A stretch of 7,389 nt of DNA from Opitutales bacterium (GTDB lineage Bacteria > Verrucomicrobiota > Verrucomicrobiia > Opitutales > Intestinicryptomonadaceae), in the NCBI GenBank assembly GCA_017633865.1, contig JAGBOM010000131.1:1-7389 (forward strand), read 5' to 3'. Every line of letters begins with the position of its first letter. Positions within the stretch are counted from its first letter, which is position 1. The notes under the pieces were generated by a model. That model made no database searches and had not been told where the DNA came from. It saw nothing but the letters and a program-made list of their open reading frames with translations. The translations under genes and the position numbers were made by a program. Shown here piece after piece: positions 4,900 to 7,389 of this stretch.

Positions 4900-5871
4900 A
4901 TGGACCAGGGGATTATATCCGCCGCCAAAGCCGCAATGCAAATAGAGGCCGACGCCCTCGCGAATGCGGTTTCAAAAATCGACGATAATTTCGAAAAAGC
5001 CCTCCAAATTCTAATGGATTGCGAAGGGAAAATCGTTTTTTGCGGGATAGGAAAATCGGGGCTTGTGGCGCAAAAGCTCGCCGCGACGTTCTCGAGCATG
5101 GGCTCGCGCGCCGTTTTTATGCACGCCACCGAGGCCGTCCACGGCGACCTCGGCCTGTGCGAGCCCAAAGACGCCGTAGTTATGATTTCCAAAAGCGGGT
5201 CGACCGCGGAATGCCTTAGGATTATCCCGATTTTGAAGGCTCTCGGCTGCAAAATCGTGTCTATAGTGGGCAATATGGATTCCCCCATGGCGGGCGAATC
5301 GGACGCGGCGATAGACGCGGGCGTCGAAATCGAGGCCGACCCTCTTGGGCTCGCCCCCACAAGCTCGTCGACGCTCGCCATGGCCTTCGGCGACGCGCTC
5401 TCCTGCGCCCTTTCAAAATCCAAAAATTTCACGAAGGCGGACTTCGCAAAATGCCACCCCGCCGGACAGCTTGGCAGAAACCTCACCATAAAAGTGTCGA
5501 GCGTAATGCACGGCAAAAGCGAATGCGCTTTCATCTCAAAGGGCGACTCTATCAGGCAGGCGGTAATAGCCATGACGCAAAAGCCTCTTGGAGCCGCCTG
5601 CGTGGTTGACGGGGAAGGCCGCCTGATAGGCATCGCGACAGACGGCGACATACGCAGAATGCTCCAAAACAATGTCGAGATAGACTCCGCCGCGGTGGAG
5701 TCTATCATGACAAAAACGCCGATTACAGTAGGAATCGACGCCGATTTGGGCCGCGCCGCAAGCCTTATGGAGGACCGCCCCTCGAAGCTATCCGTGCTTC
5801 CCGTGGTTGACAGGGATTTCAGGGCTCTCGGCTTGATAAGGCTTCACGACATCTACCAGCCCACAAAATAG
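4900..5871 (+). CDS. kdsD: D-arabinose 5-phosphate isomerase (KdsD/KpsF family)
   Basis: A 323-residue cytosolic enzyme that interconverts D-ribulose 5-phosphate and D-arabinose 5-phosphate, the committed precursor of Kdo. An SIS (sugar isomerase) domain covers about residues 35-175, with the sugar-phosphate-binding GIGKSG at 49-54, HGDLG at 81-85, SKSGST at 97-102 and PLGLAPTSSS at 148-157. The catalytic Lys, two Glu and His known from E. coli KdsD (59, 111, 152, 193) correspond, at a constant offset of seven, to Lys52, Glu104, Glu145 and His186 here. Two CBS domains follow (about 200-258 and 265-323), including ATDGD (247-251) and a closing GLIRLHD (311-317). Length is near the E. coli enzyme (328). 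The start is fixed by the site at 4889-4895. Its place behind kdsB supports an LPS role; whether it acts as KdsD or as a paralogue such as KpsF/GutQ cannot be told from sequence alone. Confidence 0.95.
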   Translation: MDQGIISAAKAAMQIEADALANAVSKIDDNFEKALQILMDCEGKIVFCGIGKSGLVAQKLAATFSSMGSRAVFMHATEAVHGDLGLCEPKDAVVMISKSGSTAECLRIIPILKALGCKIVSIVGNMDSPMAGESDAAIDAGVEIEADPLGLAPTSSSTLAMAFGDALSCALSKSKNFTKADFAKCHPAGQLGRNLTIKVSSVMHGKSECAFISKGDSIRQAVIAMTQKPLGAACVVDGEGRLIGIATDGDIRRMLQNNVEIDSAAVESIMTKTPITVGIDADLGRAASLMEDRPSKLSVLPVVDRDFRALGLIRLHDIYQPTK

Positions 5872-5876
5872 CGAAA

Positions 5877-6449
5877 ATGAATTTTAGCCGCCTAAAAGAC
5901 TCGATTAGCTTTACCCTCCGCTTTTTTTCAAAGCCGCGCTTTACGGGCTCGATAATGCCGAGCTCCCGATTTCTGGGGCGGGCGATGGTCCGCGCGGCGA
6001 ATTTGAGCCGCGATAAAATCGCCGTCGAACTGGGCCCGGGAACGGGGCCGATTACAAGGCAGATTTTGGCGTCGGGCTTCCCGCCCGAAAACCTGTACTG
6101 CGTCGAGTTCGACAAAAAAATGTGCGAAATTTTAAAAAGGGAATTTCCGTCTATACGCGTGATAAACGCGGGCGCGGAAAATCTGTCGCGGCTGATGGAG
6201 GGGGAAAAAAGGCCCGTCTGCGCGATATTGTCGAGCCTGCCCCTCTTAAGCCTGCCCAAAGACATCGTCCAAAAAATCCTGGGCGAAAGCGAAAGCGTTT
6301 TGGAGCGCGGGGGCAGATTCGCGCAGTTTACCTACAACCTGAAAAGGGACCCGAAGTGCGTGGGCTTCTCGAATATGAGGCACCTCGGCGCGGAGAAGGT
6401 CTACCTTAACGTGCCCCCCGCGCGGGTAGACAGCTTCGAAAAAATTTAA
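5877..6449 (+). CDS. Class I SAM-dependent methyltransferase, PmtA-like (phospholipid N-methyltransferase type)
   Basis: A 190-residue soluble Rossmann methyltransferase. Motif I is VELGPGTG (50-57); the acidic end of strand two is VEFD (76-79), expected to hold the SAM ribose; SSLPLLSLP (119-127) lies where the catalytic motif IV is expected, and QFTY (150-153) follows. The pre-core segment FFSKPRFTGSIMPSSRFLGRAM matches in style the short bacterial phospholipid N-methyltransferases related to Rhodobacter PmtA (COG3963), which methylate phosphatidylethanolamine. rRNA adenine dimethyltransferases share motif I but are larger and have a distinct NLPY motif, absent here. The ATG is five bases after the kdsD stop; no clear ribosome-binding site is visible, so translational coupling is likely. 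The substrate is inferred: a lipid fits the envelope context, but another amine is possible. The C-terminus ends without further domains. Confidence 0.75.
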   Translation: MNFSRLKDSISFTLRFFSKPRFTGSIMPSSRFLGRAMVRAANLSRDKIAVELGPGTGPITRQILASGFPPENLYCVEFDKKMCEILKREFPSIRVINAGAENLSRLMEGEKRPVCAILSSLPLLSLPKDIVQKILGESESVLERGGRFAQFTYNLKRDPKCVGFSNMRHLGAEKVYLNVPPARVDSFEKI

Positions 6450-6450
6450 G

Positions 6451-7389
6451 ATGAAAAAAGGCTTCGTCAAAACCCTTTCAAAATCGGCGGCGGACATAAG
6501 GCTGTTCCCGCTAAAAAACGTCTTGAGGCGCTACGACAAACACAAGCTCGGGTGCGACCTAAAGGCGGGCGCGGGGGTTGCGATGCTGTCGTTTTCGATG
6601 AGCATAGCCTACGCGATGATCGCGGGGCTGCCGATTAAATACGGGCTTTTCGGGTGCATAGCCGCGGCGGCGGTTTCGGGGGTTTTCTCTTCGTCAAGAT
6701 TTATCATGTTCGGGCCGAGCAACGCCTCGGCGGTAATGCTTATGAGCGCGTTCGCCTCCCTCGGGCTTGTAACGGAAGAACAGAGGGCGGGGGCCGCGGC
6801 GGCGATAGTTTTGCTTGTCGGCGTATTTTTGGCTCTTGCAAGCGTCTTTAAAATCACGAACCTCGCGCGCTACATTTCAAGAACCGTCGTTACGGGCTAC
6901 ATAACGGCGGGCGCGATGCTCATAATCGCGAACCAGTCCGCAAACGCCCTCGGCATTTCCGGCATAAAAAATTCGGGCGGCAAATTCATAGCCACAAGCG
7001 AGGCCACGCTAAGGCGGCTGGACGAGGCGAACTGGCAGGCTGTAGCCGTCGCCGCAGCCGCCGTAATTACGCTTTTTGCCTGCAAAAAATTCTTCAAAAA
7101 GCTGCCCGCGCAGGCCATGGCTCTTATCGTCCCCTCCGCGATATGCGCGCTGATAGGCTTGTTCCGCGAGCTTGACTTGGCCTACATAAACTCCATTTCC
7201 GTTTCGGACTGGGGAATCACGCTTCCGAATTTCGAGGCCGCGCCTATTAGAAGCGTGGTGTTCGCGTCGGCGGCGGTCGCGATGTTTTGCGTAATAGAAT
7301 CGACATCGATAGGCAAAAGCCTTGCGGCAAAAAGCGCCGAAAGGCTAAACACGAACCAGGAAATCTTCTCGCTGGGGCTCGCGAACATA
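6451..7389 (+). CDS. SulP-family anion permease, N-terminal part (cut by window end)
   Basis: The frame is open from the ATG at 6451 through the last base; 313 residues are visible of a protein usually near 550. It is an inner-membrane transporter of the SulP/SLC26 family, whose members carry sulfate, bicarbonate or other anions. The SulP signature around helices one and two is SMSIAYAMIAGLPIKYGLFG (49-68), followed by GPSNASAV (88-95). Several more hydrophobic helices follow (about 113-134, 143-162, 195-211, 221-238, 265-283). ES at 283-284 with NQEIFSLGLANI at 302-313 match the well-conserved segment of the transport core. The last helices and the cytoplasmic STAS domain, if present, lie beyond the window. 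The start is one base after the methyltransferase stop with no separate ribosome-binding site, implying co-translation. The substrate cannot be told from what is visible. Confidence 0.88.
   Translation, partial: MKKGFVKTLSKSAADIRLFPLKNVLRRYDKHKLGCDLKAGAGVAMLSFSMSIAYAMIAGLPIKYGLFGCIAAAAVSGVFSSSRFIMFGPSNASAVMLMSAFASLGLVTEEQRAGAAAAIVLLVGVFLALASVFKITNLARYISRTVVTGYITAGAMLIIANQSANALGISGIKNSGGKFIATSEATLRRLDEANWQAVAVAAAAVITLFACKKFFKKLPAQAMALIVPSAICALIGLFRELDLAYINSISVSDWGITLPNFEAAPIRSVVFASAAVAMFCVIESTSIGKSLAAKSAERLNTNQEIFSLGLANI

Noticed and set aside
4719..5708. Long minus-strand open frame (329 codons) opposite kdsB and kdsD
   Set aside because: It runs antisense across two well-supported Kdo genes, has no plausible ribosome-binding site that I can see and no recognisable family.
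5877..6449. The methyltransferase as an rRNA adenine dimethyltransferase (KsgA)
   Set aside because: Motif I is similar, but the protein is too short, lacks the NLPY-type catalytic motif and the C-terminal helical domain, and its N-terminal segment is of the PmtA type.

Overview
The window comes from a GC-rich Gram-negative bacterium. The adjacent kdsB and kdsD genes make and activate Kdo, the inner-core sugar of lipopolysaccharide, so the organism should build an LPS outer membrane. Lysine codons are mostly AAA and intergenic DNA has many A-tracts despite the high GC. Together with the protein styles this makes me lean, weakly, towards the Verrucomicrobiota or a related phylum. No marker gene here settles the taxonomy.

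Layout: (1) 1-1167, plus strand: the 3' two thirds of a CPA1-type potassium/proton antiporter (NhaP2-like) ending in an RCK_C domain. (2) 1168-1330: a non-coding gap between convergent genes, rich in GC inverted repeats. (3) 3641 down to 1331, minus strand: a two-gene metal-resistance operon, csoR (copper-sensing repressor) followed 13 bases later by a CPC-type P1B ATPase. (4) 3642-3845: a divergent promoter region with a four-run G-tract on the csoR coding strand, a GC inverted repeat and A-tracts. (5) 3846 to the window end, plus strand: a tight operon of kdsB (with a 101-residue two-helix membrane extension fused in frame), kdsD, a PmtA-like SAM methyltransferase, and a SulP anion permease cut by the window end.

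How the genes work together: KdsD interconverts ribulose-5-phosphate and arabinose-5-phosphate, the first committed step towards Kdo, and KdsB activates Kdo as CMP-Kdo for transfer to lipid A. The following methyltransferase resembles phospholipid N-methyltransferases. It and the SulP transporter are joined to the Kdo genes by gaps of 5 and 1 bases, so all four are probably co-transcribed, giving an envelope-flavoured operon whose last two members have no obvious Kdo role. The divergent csoR-ATPase pair is a self-regulated metal efflux unit: the repressor has the full Cys-His-Cys copper site, while the ATPase has the CPC motif but an HNASS motif in its last helix that differs from classical CopA.

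Most worth a second look: the membrane-anchored KdsB fusion, the Cys-rich metal-binding-like tail that replaces the usual HMA domain of the ATPase, its atypical last-helix motif beside a canonical CsoR, and the G-quadruplex-capable tract in the csoR promoter. I see no mobile element, CRISPR array, tRNA or rRNA.
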